From NCBI RefSeq assembly GCF_007922615.2, contig NZ_CP042301.2, forward strand, positions 4,076,001 to 4,140,000: DNA of 64,000 nucleotides, read 5' to 3'. Every line of letters begins with the position of its first letter. The stretch's first letter is position 1. The stretch is from Nitratireductor mangrovi (GTDB lineage Bacteria; Pseudomonadota; Alphaproteobacteria; Rhizobiales; Rhizobiaceae). The notes below the pieces were generated by a model, which worked only from the letters and a program-made list of their open reading frames with translations, had not been told where the DNA came from and made no database searches. The translations under genes were made by a program, and so were the position numbers. This document shows, piece after piece, positions 1-7,167 of the stretch.

Positions 1-131
1 GAAAAGTAAAGTGAATCAACTAGTTATCGCGTAACTGCTTGATCGAGAATCACTTTTGGCGCTTCCGCGGCACCCCTTTCCAAAGCGGCAATTGCAACTG
101 GACGGCCTTCCTAGGCCGCGTTCGTTTCGTG
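1..131. other. Noncoding edge downstream of the transposase gene
   Basis: No gene is supported here. The first 60 bases are visibly richer in A and T than the neighbouring chromosome. A hairpin with 6-bp arms and a TCCT loop lies at 103-118, just past the transposase stop codon, but it has no T-run, so it is not a convincing terminator. I compared this segment with the sequence upstream of the transposase and found no convincing terminal inverted repeat, so the insertion-sequence boundaries remain undefined. Confidence 0.4.
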
Positions 132-1106
132 TCAGCCAACTCTCCGATAGGTCAGGCGACGACCTTTGACCCCTGTCAGCGCCAGCAAGGCGCGAGCGGT
201 GTCGTCAACGCCGCATGCGATCCGGTTGGAATACCGGAAATCGAACTCTGCGAGATAGCGGTGAAGGTGGTGTTCCGCACAATGCTGGTACACGCCCTTC
301 ATGCCGCGCTTGAAGATCGAATAGTAGCCCTCGACCGTGTTCGTGTTGATGTTCACGTCGGTCACGGTGTCGCCCTCTAGGCGGTACTCCTTGCGGCCAT
401 ATTCCTTAGCGCCGTGCTCGACGCGGCCATGCATGGTGAACTCCTTGCCGACGCGGCGATAGTGCAACGCTTCGTCGGTCATTAGCTGGCTTTCTTTCGC
501 GATGTTCTCGCGAACGATGGGAATGACGCGGGCAACCGTTGCGCTGTCGATATGGAACGAACGGGCGCGACCGCCGCGCTCGACAAGGGTCAGCACCATG
601 TTCTTGTGAGCGCTGCCGGGCGATACGGGAACGCCAGCAAGACGACCGATGTAGGTTTCGTCCGCTTCGACCGTCTGACCTGCGCCGCCAAGCGGAGTGA
701 AGTCATCCGAGCGCATGGCTTCGCGAATGCGATGGCCGAGGAACCACGCGGTCTTAAGCGTGACTTCCAAGACGCGGTGAAGCTGGTTCGCGCTTATGCC
801 CTTCTTGGACGAGCAGACCAGATGGATTGCCTGTAGCCACTTGTGAAGCGGCAGGTGGCTTTCCTCGAAGATCGTGCCAATGCGGACGGTGAACTGCTTC
901 TTGCATTCGGCGCACTTGTAGAGGCCGTGGCGCTCAATGCCTTCCGGGTTCTTCTTGGAGGGCTTCGTGCGGACGCCGGTCAGCTTGTAGTGCTTGTCCA
1001 TGTTTCCACAGTGCGGGCAAACCGGACCCTGGGGCCACAGAATGCTTTCCACATGCTCGAAAGCGGCGGCTTCATCGTGGAAGTAGGGGCGGGAAAGAAT
1101 GGACAT
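132..1106 (-). CDS. IS1595/ISXO2-family transposase
   Basis: This 324-residue protein has the layout of ISXO2-like (IS1595 family) DDE transposases. An N-terminal zinc ribbon (CPHC near residue 32, then CAEC near residue 65) precedes a TIFEESHLPLHKW segment, and the catalytic domain contains VEADETYIG and, near the end, the family hallmark NTVEGYYSIFKRGMKGVY. Length is normal and there is no internal stop, so the gene looks intact. The start is the ATG at 1106, preceded 6 bases upstream by AAGGAG and further up by a good promoter. Terminal inverted repeats were not identified, so it is either an insertion sequence with diverged ends or a solitary transposase. It sits immediately upstream of the interrupted comM. 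Confidence 0.9.
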   Translation of the reverse strand: MSILSRPYFHDEAAAFEHVESILWPQGPVCPHCGNMDKHYKLTGVRTKPSKKNPEGIERHGLYKCAECKKQFTVRIGTIFEESHLPLHKWLQAIHLVCSSKKGISANQLHRVLEVTLKTAWFLGHRIREAMRSDDFTPLGGAGQTVEADETYIGRLAGVPVSPGSAHKNMVLTLVERGGRARSFHIDSATVARVIPIVRENIAKESQLMTDEALHYRRVGKEFTMHGRVEHGAKEYGRKEYRLEGDTVTDVNINTNTVEGYYSIFKRGMKGVYQHCAEHHLHRYLAEFDFRYSNRIACGVDDTARALLALTGVKGRRLTYRRVG

Positions 1107-1124
1107 GGCTAACTCCTTGATTCT

Positions 1125-1153
1125 TATTTAGGAGTCAGCCCTTGGTTTGTCAA
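1125..1153 (-). promoter_or_regulatory. Promoter of the transposase gene
   Basis: Read on the minus strand this is TTGACA (1153-1148), a 17-base spacer, and TAAATA (1130-1125), close to the sigma-70-type consensus. It lies about 20 bases before the ATG at 1106, with AAGGAG (1118-1113) as ribosome binding site. Confidence 0.65.
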
Positions 1154-1262
1154 GTATAATATCCCCGCTCTGCGCCAAGCTGTGCTTAAGTCATGCGCGA
1201 GCGCGGTCTGCTGACAACTCCTAGGGTTGTGGCAGGGGCGCTCCGGGACGGGAGCAGCGCAC

Positions 1263-1902
1263 ATGGTTTCTCGGGTGGGCACGGTCGCCTTCCAGGGCGT
1301 CGAGGCGGTTCCGGTCGACGTGCAGGTGATGATCGCGCCGGGCAAGATCAACATGCACATCGTCGGCCTGCCGGACAAGGCTGTGGCCGAGAGCCGGGAG
1401 CGGGTCCAGGCCGCGCTGCATGCCTCCGGCCTGTCGATGCCGCCGAAGAAGGTCACCGTCAATCTGGCGCCCGCCGACCTGCCCAAGGAAGGCAGTCATT
1501 ACGACCTGCCGATCGCGCTTGGCCTGATGGCGGCTCTCGGCGCCATCCCGGGCGATGCGCTCCAGGGTTACGTGGTGCTTGGCGAGCTTTCGCTTGACGG
1601 AACGATTTCCCATGTCGACGGGACGCTGCCGGCGGCGATCGGCGCCAATGCGCAGGGCAAGGGCCTGATCTGTCCGCAGGCCTCCGGCGCCGAGGCCGCC
1701 TGGGCGGACGCCGAGATGGACATTCTCGCCCCACGCAGCCTGATTGCCATCGCCAATCATTTCCGCGGCACGCAAGTCCTGTCGCGGCCGGAGGCGAAGA
1801 TCCACTCACCCGCGGCCACCTTGCCGGACCTTGCCGAGATCAAGGGTCAGGAAAGCGCCAAGCGGGCGCTCGAGGTCGCCGCTGCCGGCGGCCACAATCT
1901 GA
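1263..1902 (+). pseudogene. comM: comM (yifB), 5' part, interrupted by a serine-recombinase element
   Basis: ComM is a hexameric AAA+ branch-migration helicase that helps integrate transformed DNA by homologous recombination. This part encodes residues 1-213: the N-terminal domain beginning MVSRVGTVAFQGVEA, through MHIVGLPDKAVAESRERVQAAL, to GGHNL just before the Walker A loop. The ATG at 1263 has GGGAG 8 bases upstream. The reading frame then runs into the mobile element and stops at 2087, giving a chimeric product of 274 codons without the ATPase site. Joining base 1902 to base 6121 restores an unbroken frame of 510 codons, the normal ComM length (about 506-510), so the loss looks reversible by excision. 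Confidence 0.92.
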
Positions 1903-1920
1903 TTAATGTGTTGACATTGG
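1887..1920 (+). other. attL of the serine-recombinase element
   Basis: The left junction has the core TGAT at 1900-1903. The chromosomal half (B arm) carries GGCGG at 1887-1891, exactly 11 bases before the dyad centre between 1902 and 1903. The element half (P' arm) carries ACATTGG at 1914-1920, exactly 11 bases after it. The matching halves CCGCC and CCAATGT occur at the same spacing in attR. Crossover within TGAT rebuilds comM perfectly. Confidence 0.8.
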
Positions 1921-1939
1921 ACCCCGCTTTCGATTTATG
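1911..1939 (+). promoter_or_regulatory. Integrase promoter inside the att site
   Basis: TTGACA (1911-1916), a 17-base spacer and TTTATG (1934-1939) form a plausible promoter. Its -35 box overlaps the ACATTGG arm of the attachment site. Transcription would begin around 1946-1948, at the ATG itself, so the recombinase mRNA may be leaderless. Confidence 0.5.
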
Positions 1940-1947
1940 TGGTGGCC

Positions 1948-3501
1948 ATGAACACGACGGATCATCAAACCCTCGCCTTCTCCTACGTGCGCTTCTCTAC
2001 GCCAGAGCAGCAGCGCGGAGACAGCTATCGACGTCAATCCGAAGCGGCTCGGCGGTATGCGGAGCGGCATGGGCTGGCACTGGATGAACGCGCCTATACG
2101 GACCTTGGCGTCTCGGCCTATAGGGGCAAGAACGCCCGCGAAGGATCGCTGCGAACCTTCCTTGATGCCGTCGAAGCGGGAGACATTCCTCGCGGCAGTG
2201 TCCTTCTGGTTGAGAGCATGGACAGGCTCAGCCGCTCCATCCCCCGGAAGGCGGTGCGCCTCCTAGAGGAAATCTGCGAGGCTGGCGTTGTTGTGGTGAC
2301 GCTAGACGATGGTCAGCAATACGACACCGCGCGACTAGACCGCGAACCGATGTGCTTCATGGTCGCCTACCTAGTGGCGATCCGTGCCAACGAAGAGAGC
2401 TCCAAAAAGGGGCGGCGCGTAGGAGAGGCGTGGGCCGCAAAGAGGCGCCGCGCAGCAGACGAGAAGCTGACTGCCATCTGCCCCTACTGGCTATCGCTCA
2501 ACGAGGACCGCGCAGGGTTCACTATCCTTGAAGATCGGGCCGAGATCGTGCGGCGCATCTACCAGCAGTTCCTTGATGGTGCTGGGCAGGAAGCTATCGC
2601 TCGCAGCCTCAACGCCGATGATGTTCCGACCTTCGGACGTGGTGATCGCTGGCACAAGAGCACGGTCGCCAAGATACTGCGCAATGCTGCCGCGGTGGGG
2701 ACCTACCAGCCGCATCGCGTGGCCGATGACGGAAGCGGCAAGCGGAAGCGTATTCCCGATGGTGCTCCCGTCGAGGGCTATTATCCGTCAGTCGTAGACC
2801 CCCAGGTATTCGCCACCGTGCAGAACCGCCTTGACGGCACACGGGCGACTTATCGGCGGGAAGGCAATGCGATCACCAATCCCCTAGCAGGCTTGGCGCG
2901 GTGCGGGGACTGCGGCGCGACGATGACACGCGTCCAGAAGGGAAGCCGTTCAACACCCCGTCTGGTGTGCTCTAGGGCGAAGGTGAGCGCAGGGTGCAAA
3001 TATCGCAGCATTCCCCTCTCCGAAGTGATTGACGCCCTAACGGATGACGATGCGGCGTGGGTCGATGAAGCCCCTAGCGGTAACGAAGCATCGCGGCAGG
3101 AATGGGCCAGCCTTGAAGCCGAGCGGGCGGGCTCAGAGGAAGCCGTCTACAGGCTCGCACAGGAGCTTGCACGGGGCGGTGCATCTATCGCTATTGCTGA
3201 CGCTCTACGCCGCGAAGAAGCCAATCTGCGGGCCTTGGAGGAGACCACGCGGGCCTTGTCCGAGCGGCTGGCACGGGAGACCCCGAACATGCTCGCTGGC
3301 CGTCTAGCGGCCCTGAAAGCGGCCCTGCAAGCCGATCCCCTCGACCCAGGCGTTGTGAACGCTCGCCTCCGGGAAACCCTCGAATACGTCACCGTGTGGC
3401 CGCGCGATGAGGAAGCGGGCCGCGCATCATCCCTCACCTTCCATTGGCTGCAAGGCGGGGAAACCGACATGTCGATAGGAGGCTTTGGCCGTATCTCCTA
3501 G
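1948..3501 (+). CDS. Large serine recombinase (site-specific integrase)
   Basis: This protein catalyses integration and excision of the element. Numbering from the ATG at 1948 (517 residues), the N-terminal resolvase domain has the nucleophile Ser17 in SYVRFSTPEQQ and the DRLSRS motif at 92-97. A Recombinase domain follows (about 175-300, with GQEAIARSLN and STVAKILRN), then a zinc ribbon with Cys319, Cys322, Cys341 and Cys350, and a charged coiled-coil-like stretch at about 385-450. All are standard for large serine integrases, and length is typical. GTG codons at 1939 and 1942 could add three residues, but the promoter position favours the ATG. It lies 45 bases from attL, as usual for such integrases. 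Confidence 0.95.
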   Translation: MNTTDHQTLAFSYVRFSTPEQQRGDSYRRQSEAARRYAERHGLALDERAYTDLGVSAYRGKNAREGSLRTFLDAVEAGDIPRGSVLLVESMDRLSRSIPRKAVRLLEEICEAGVVVVTLDDGQQYDTARLDREPMCFMVAYLVAIRANEESSKKGRRVGEAWAAKRRRAADEKLTAICPYWLSLNEDRAGFTILEDRAEIVRRIYQQFLDGAGQEAIARSLNADDVPTFGRGDRWHKSTVAKILRNAAAVGTYQPHRVADDGSGKRKRIPDGAPVEGYYPSVVDPQVFATVQNRLDGTRATYRREGNAITNPLAGLARCGDCGATMTRVQKGSRSTPRLVCSRAKVSAGCKYRSIPLSEVIDALTDDDAAWVDEAPSGNEASRQEWASLEAERAGSEEAVYRLAQELARGGASIAIADALRREEANLRALEETTRALSERLARETPNMLAGRLAALKAALQADPLDPGVVNARLRETLEYVTVWPRDEEAGRASSLTFHWLQGGETDMSIGGFGRIS

Positions 3502-3538
3502 TGCGCTCACCCATATGGCCGAACACGAGAGGAAGCCG

Positions 3539-4138
3539 ATGAATGATGATGAATTGCTCCGCTTGCGAGACGGGCGAGAGCACCGAATAGGACCGCTTAC
3601 GCTCCGCTATCTTGGACCGGGCGAGGGCGGACCAGAAGGCACATGTGGGGTTAGGACAGAAGATGCCGCCTTCATGCTCGACTGGATGGATGCCATGGCA
3701 ATTGCCTTCTGCATCGCACCGACCGCCGCCCTATGGGGGGCCTTTGACAGCGACCGCGAGAAGCAGCTTGAAAGCGGTCAAGAACGCGGCTGGCTGCGTC
3801 TGGAGCTGACCAGCGATACCAAGCGCCTAGGCACCCTGACAGGTTGGACCGGAAAGCCGTTTCAGGTTGGCCGACTTGTGATGGATGCACAGGGGGGCGA
3901 GAAAGTGACCCGCCGCAAGGGTGAGCGCACCGCCGACTATCGCCGCTCCTGCCTCACCAAGACGGGCGGGCCTGCAAAAGTGGCCACGCGCACGTCATTC
4001 ATTCATGCCTGCACCGCCCTGGCGAAGCACATGAACCCCGACCTTCCCGCAAACTGGGCAGACATCGCCCGCGCCAGGTGGGAAGCCGCCGACGAGACCC
4101 ATAGGATTGCAACCCGGCTGGAAGAGGAGAATAGCTAA
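3539..4138 (+). CDS. Hypothetical protein of the comM element (199 aa)
   Basis: I do not recognise this protein. It is soluble-looking, with no signal peptide or membrane segment. It starts MNDDELLRLRDGREHRIG, has an aromatic and hydrophobic middle (AAFMLDWMDAMAIAFCIAPTAALWGAF) and a basic stretch (VTRRKGERTADYRR), and ends in an acidic helix. The ATG at 3539 is preferred because AGAGGAAG lies 4-5 bases upstream; an in-frame ATG at 3515 would add 8 residues. It follows the recombinase stop by 37 bases and overlaps the next gene by one base (TAATG), which indicates one transcript. A role in element control or host interaction is only inferred from position. Confidence 0.7.
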   Translation: MNDDELLRLRDGREHRIGPLTLRYLGPGEGGPEGTCGVRTEDAAFMLDWMDAMAIAFCIAPTAALWGAFDSDREKQLESGQERGWLRLELTSDTKRLGTLTGWTGKPFQVGRLVMDAQGGEKVTRRKGERTADYRRSCLTKTGGPAKVATRTSFIHACTALAKHMNPDLPANWADIARARWEAADETHRIATRLEEENS

Positions 4139-4311
4139 TGACCATCACCGCCATCGCACCGACCGTCCCGACCACCGATGCCGAGGCTATCGCCTTTGCG
4201 CTCGACCATCTGGACGCCTTCGAGGTTGCCGACTTCCTGGCCGACTGGTGCGAAGGCAAGGACCCCAAGCCGTGGCTCGACGCATGGCACCAAGATCGGC
4301 AAGGGGGCTAG
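4138..4311 (+). CDS. Small acidic hypothetical protein (57 aa)
   Basis: A short reading frame starts at the ATG overlapping the previous stop codon (TAATG, shared base 4138) and ends at TAG 4309-4311. The product begins MTITAIAPTVPTTDAEAIAF, is acidic and rich in Ala, Asp and Trp, and contains LADWCEGKDPKPWLDAW. Translational coupling to the upstream gene and only 6 bases to the next ATG make it a credible member of the four-gene run. No family is recognised. It is below the usual length cutoff for automatic gene calls. Confidence 0.6.
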   Translation: MTITAIAPTVPTTDAEAIAFALDHLDAFEVADFLADWCEGKDPKPWLDAWHQDRQGG

Positions 4312-4317
4312 GGGCGC

Positions 4318-4668
4318 ATGGCGTACCGCAAGCCCTCCCCCATAGGGTTCCGCCTTGTACAAGGTTCCGATGGTCTCTTAGAGCGCTGCCGCCAGCACAT
4401 GCTGCGGGCGACATACGCCAAGACCGCCCGTGATCTGGTAGACCTTTGGTATGCCGACTGGCGGGGCCGCAAAGGTAAGCCAGCGAACATGACGCGGAAG
4501 CATCGCGGCTGGCACGTAGACCGTGTGGCGGCTTGGTTGAGACACCATCAGAAGGCAGGACGATTGCGCGTGGTGGACTACAAAGGGAAGTGGAGCGCCA
4601 AGCGATACCTACAGGTTGAAGGTGCTAACTGGGGGCGGGGAAAAGCATCCTCCCCTCCCCAAGACTAG
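4318..4668 (+). CDS. Small basic hypothetical protein (116 aa)
   Basis: The product is strongly basic (many Arg, Lys and Trp), with segments such as MTRKHRGWHVDRVAAWLRHHQ followed by RLRVVDYKGKWSAKRYLQ, which could form helices and a beta wing suited to DNA binding. I do not recognise the family. AGGGG lies just upstream of the ATG at 4318. As the last gene of the recombinase-led run and the most DNA-binding-like, it is a candidate recombination directionality factor or regulator, but that is an inference from charge and position only. Confidence 0.65.
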   Translation: MAYRKPSPIGFRLVQGSDGLLERCRQHMLRATYAKTARDLVDLWYADWRGRKGKPANMTRKHRGWHVDRVAAWLRHHQKAGRLRVVDYKGKWSAKRYLQVEGANWGRGKASSPPQD

Positions 4669-4816
4669 GAGAAAATTCCCTAAAGTTGGAGGCAGAAAGC
4701 AACGCTATTTCAACAGGTTGCTAATTGGCGGTTACTAGACAAAGAAGCCCCTCTAGGTATAGAGCCCCAAGGTGACTGACCTCTAGCGCACTGCGAGCGG
4801 TTCCTTGTCAATGAGC

Positions 4817-4845
4817 GGGGGGTGGGGTGATCCTCCCCCCATTTT
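4817..4845 (+). terminator. Candidate terminator of the recombinase gene run
   Basis: Six G (4817-4822) pair with six C (4835-4840), with a T-T mismatch and two further G-C pairs inside, and ATTTT follows directly. It lies about 150 bases after the last plus-strand gene of the element. Confidence 0.4.
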
Positions 4846-4910
4846 CCAACATGGTCTCTAAGTCTGCCCTGTGCCTAGCACTGGATTGGCAAAATGGGTG
4901 CATCGCGCGA

Positions 4911-4939
4911 GACACCCTATCTACGTGACAAAGGGTGTC
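4911..4939. repeat. Perfect 8-bp inverted repeat in the element
   Basis: GACACCCT (4911-4918) and AGGGTGTC (4932-4939) are separated by 13 bases. It could be a protein-binding site or an RNA hairpin between the convergent genes. No T-run follows on either strand. Confidence 0.45.
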
Positions 4940-5086
4940 GCTCCCCCCTTGCCGCCCAAATGGGTTCCCTATTGTCTCCCTTGACTACCTCCCCCTGCGC
5001 AAAATGAGGGTGGCGGCCGCCGGGCAACGAGATAGGCAGGGGTCTCGCGACAGATCGGAATCAGTGGCAATTCTTGAAGTGTGGTG

Positions 5087-6040
5087 TCATGCCGTTACGA
5101 GCAACTTCTTGAACGCTTCCAAATCGGATGAATCGGACGTACGATGAATCATCCTGTGACAATTGCTACACAGCACCGCAAAGTCTTTTTTGACGTCATA
5201 TTGGAACGTCTCGCCCTCTTTCAGCGAGCTCAGTGGCTTTAGGTGGTGTGCCTCAATAAACCCCTCGCCCAGCGTTCCATAACGTTCGCCAAAGGAGAGA
5301 CCGCAACCTTGGCATCTGGTTCCATGATGCTGCTTTGCCATTCTGGAAGCTTGAGGATGACGGTCAATCCTGCGATGAAATTTGTACTGTCTGGTCTCGA
5401 TCACAGATGACCCAGGCGGAACGTCTTCGTCTAACGCTCCGGCCTCAGGAGACGGTTCGAGACCGCCCCGAAAAGTGAGCGCTGAATATGCATGTAGTAT
5501 GTGTTCCAAGTCGGAGCGCAAATCTGCTTCCGACGGCAAAGACGTAATCTCATAGGCCTTCCCAAGGGCATGGCCTGCCATATAGCCCAATGGAAGATTG
5601 GCCGTCGAAGCCAGGTCAATTGCAGGAAGGTCAAAACCTTCGAGGAATTCAGGCAGCCGCGCACGCATAAGCGCAGCTCTGTCACGGAGCACACTATCCC
5701 GCCTTCCTCTCCCGAATTCACGTTCGACTGCGGTGGCGCCTTGATTTAACGAAAGGAAGACCCGCTTTCCATCGGAAGCGAAAAGGTAGACAACATAGTA
5801 TCCAGTCTGGGCGCCGCTCGTGACAAGAGGATCGAAGATTGACGCCCAAGGTACTGCCGCCCACGTTGACTGCCCAGCCGACCCTTTAACTATGTAGCTT
5901 GAGCTTTTCGTGCCAAGGGCATCCCTTATGGCATTTGCTAGTTCGCCACGTACGTACGAAGCCACATGGTGCCCGGTGAAGTCTTCGCCAGTTGCTTGAG
6001 GATACTGTTGCCCTACAAACGATAACGCAGTTGCCAGCAA
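5087..6040 (-). CDS. MrcB_N-HNH protein, probable type IV restriction endonuclease
   Basis: This two-domain, 317-residue protein has an N-terminal MrcB-like domain (DUF3578, about 5-110, with YIVKGSAGQSTWAAVPW and GYYVVYLFASDGKRVFLSLNQG), known as the DNA-reading part of some McrB-type proteins. Its C-terminal HNH nuclease domain (about 240-305) has Cys243, Cys246, the EAHHLKPL motif with His265 and His266, Cys291, Cys294 and His299. This resembles McrA-like enzymes that cut modified DNA, so it probably defends against phage or foreign DNA carrying base modifications; the exact modification cannot be told. The only usable start is TTG 6040, with a G-rich ribosome binding site 5 bases upstream and an in-frame stop 30 bases upstream. 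It is the apparent cargo of the element. Confidence 0.85.
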   Translation of the reverse strand: MLATALSFVGQQYPQATGEDFTGHHVASYVRGELANAIRDALGTKSSSYIVKGSAGQSTWAAVPWASIFDPLVTSGAQTGYYVVYLFASDGKRVFLSLNQGATAVEREFGRGRRDSVLRDRAALMRARLPEFLEGFDLPAIDLASTANLPLGYMAGHALGKAYEITSLPSEADLRSDLEHILHAYSALTFRGGLEPSPEAGALDEDVPPGSSVIETRQYKFHRRIDRHPQASRMAKQHHGTRCQGCGLSFGERYGTLGEGFIEAHHLKPLSSLKEGETFQYDVKKDFAVLCSNCHRMIHRTSDSSDLEAFKKLLVTA

Positions 6041-6067
6041 ATCCGCCCCCCGAAAGCCCTCAAGGGA

Positions 6068-6095
6068 CTAATACACAGAAACCCGAACAGGGCAA
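6068..6095 (-). promoter_or_regulatory. Possible promoter of the nuclease gene
   Basis: On the minus strand TTGCCC (6095-6090), 16 bases, then TATTAG (6073-6068), about 28 bases before the TTG start. The match is weak. It lies between the gene and attR, so the promoter would be carried inside the element. Confidence 0.3.
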
Positions 6096-6102
6096 TTGAG
6101 AC

Positions 6103-6136
6103 CCAATGTAAATATTATGATCATGTGCGGACCGCC
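6103..6136 (+). other. attR of the serine-recombinase element
   Basis: The right junction has core TGAT at 6118-6121. The element arm CCAATGT lies at 6103-6109 and the chromosomal arm CCGCC at 6132-6136, each 11 bases from the centre between 6120 and 6121. Together with attL these rebuild attB (GGCGG, 22 bases, CCGCC) and attP (CCAATGT, 22 bases, ACATTGG). Confidence 0.8.
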
Positions 6137-7013
6137 CGGCGCGGGCAAGTCGATGCTCGCCCAGCGCCTGCCGTCGATCCTGCCACCGCTCTTGCCGCGT
6201 GAATTGCTCGAGGTCTCGATGATTCAGTCGATCGCCGGTGAACTGGCGGGCGGCCGCCTGTCCGACCGGCGGCCGTTCCGTGCCCCGCACCATTCGGCAT
6301 CGATGGCCGCGATGGTCGGCGGCGGGCTCAGGGTGCGGCCGGGCGAGGTATCGCTCGCGCACAACGGCGTCCTTTTCCTCGACGAACTGCCCGAATTCAC
6401 GCCGGCCGTGCTCGATTCCCTGCGTCAGCCGATCGAGTCGGGCGAGGCGGTGATTGTGCGCGCCAATCACCGCGTATCCTATCCGGCCCGGGTTCAACTG
6501 GTCGCTGCCATGAACCCGTGCCGTTGCGGCCGCGCCGGCGAGCCCGGACATCGCTGTGCGCGCGGCCTGCGCTGCCAGACCGACTACCAGGGGCGCATTT
6601 CCGGCCCGCTGCTCGACCGCATCGATATCAGGATCGAGGTGCCGGCCGTCTCGGCGAGCGACCTGATCCGGCCCGGGCGCGCCGAACCCAGCGCCGATGT
6701 CGCCGCTCGCGTCGCCGCCGCCCGTGCCATCCAGCGCGCACGCTTCGAGGCGTTGGGGCTCGCCGGCGTCATGACCAATGCGCATTGCTCGACGTCGCTG
6801 ATCGAGGAGATCGCCCGGCCCGATAGCGCCGGCGCGGCCCTGTTGCAGGACGCCAGCGACAAGCTCGGCTTTTCCGCCCGCGCCTATCACCGCGTCCTCA
6901 AGGTGGCGCGCACGCTGGCCGATCTCGACGGCGAGGAGAATGTCGGCCGCATCCATCTCGCCGAGGCGATCTCCTGTCGTGTCGGCGCCGAGCGGCTGGC
7001 GCAGGCGGCCTGA
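6120..7013 (+). pseudogene. comM: comM (yifB), 3' part, interrupted by the element
   Basis: This part encodes residues 214-510 of ComM: Walker A (CGPPGAGKSMLAQRLP), the sensor and Walker B region (FLDELPEF), the RQPIESGEAVIVRANH segment, the cysteine cluster NPCRCGRAGEPGHRC and the C-terminal Mg-chelatase-like domain ending RVGAERLAQAA. There is no frameshift or internal stop, so it is undamaged apart from separation from its 5' half. ATG codons at 6117 and 6123 could start a fragment, but no ribosome binding site precedes them. Intact coding sequence suggests recent insertion or regular excision. Confidence 0.92.
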
Positions 7014-7115
7014 GCGTGCCCTCCGCTGAGGTAGTGGACAGGCTGCGCGTGGGTCGACGACCAGGCTGCAGTCGTCCCGACAGCACCAAGAGCTAAAGTT
7101 CTGCCTCTGTGACAG

Positions 7116-7142
7116 TCAAAAAGAGGCGCCGCTGCCGGCGCC
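7116..7142 (-). terminator. Terminator of the transglutaminase-like gene
   Basis: A perfect 7-bp stem (7125-7131 with 7136-7142, loop CTGC) is followed on the minus strand by TCTTTTTG. It lies 25 bases past the stop codon of the minus-strand gene at 7168-7785. Confidence 0.8.
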
Positions 7143-7167
7143 CGCTTCTTCCGGATTCATGACCGCT

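Larger units (their letters stand above)
4669..5086. other. Noncoding stretch between convergent element genes
   Basis: No convincing gene lies in these 418 bases. The stretch contains runs of G and C, a candidate terminator at 4817-4845 and a perfect 8-bp inverted repeat at 4911-4939. A 70-codon frame that starts at 4935 overlaps the 3' end of the nuclease gene antiparallel and has no ribosome binding site, so I do not call it. Confidence 0.5.
1903..6120. mobile_element. 4.2-kb integrative element in comM carrying a restriction-type nuclease
   Basis: The element is bounded by a TGAT core at 1900-1903 and 6118-6121 and interrupts comM just before its Walker A codons. It holds a large serine recombinase (1948-3501), three tightly spaced small genes (3539-4138, 4138-4311, 4318-4668), a 418-base noncoding stretch, and a convergent MrcB_N-HNH gene (6040-5087, minus). 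No replication, conjugation or phage structural genes are visible, so it is a minimal integrative element that probably depends on other vehicles for transfer. The chromosome flanking it is ordinary comM coding sequence. Confidence 0.88.

Noticed and set aside
103..118. Hairpin as terminator of the IS1595 transposase
   Set aside because: The stem is perfect but short (6 bp) and no T-run follows on the minus strand.
1..1262. Terminal inverted repeats of the IS1595-type element
   Set aside because: I compared both flanks by eye and found no pair that is inverted and correctly placed; the left end may lie outside the window.
4935..5147. 70-codon plus-strand frame at the 3' end of the nuclease gene
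   Set aside because: No ribosome binding site; it overlaps the nuclease C-terminus antiparallel and has no coding character.
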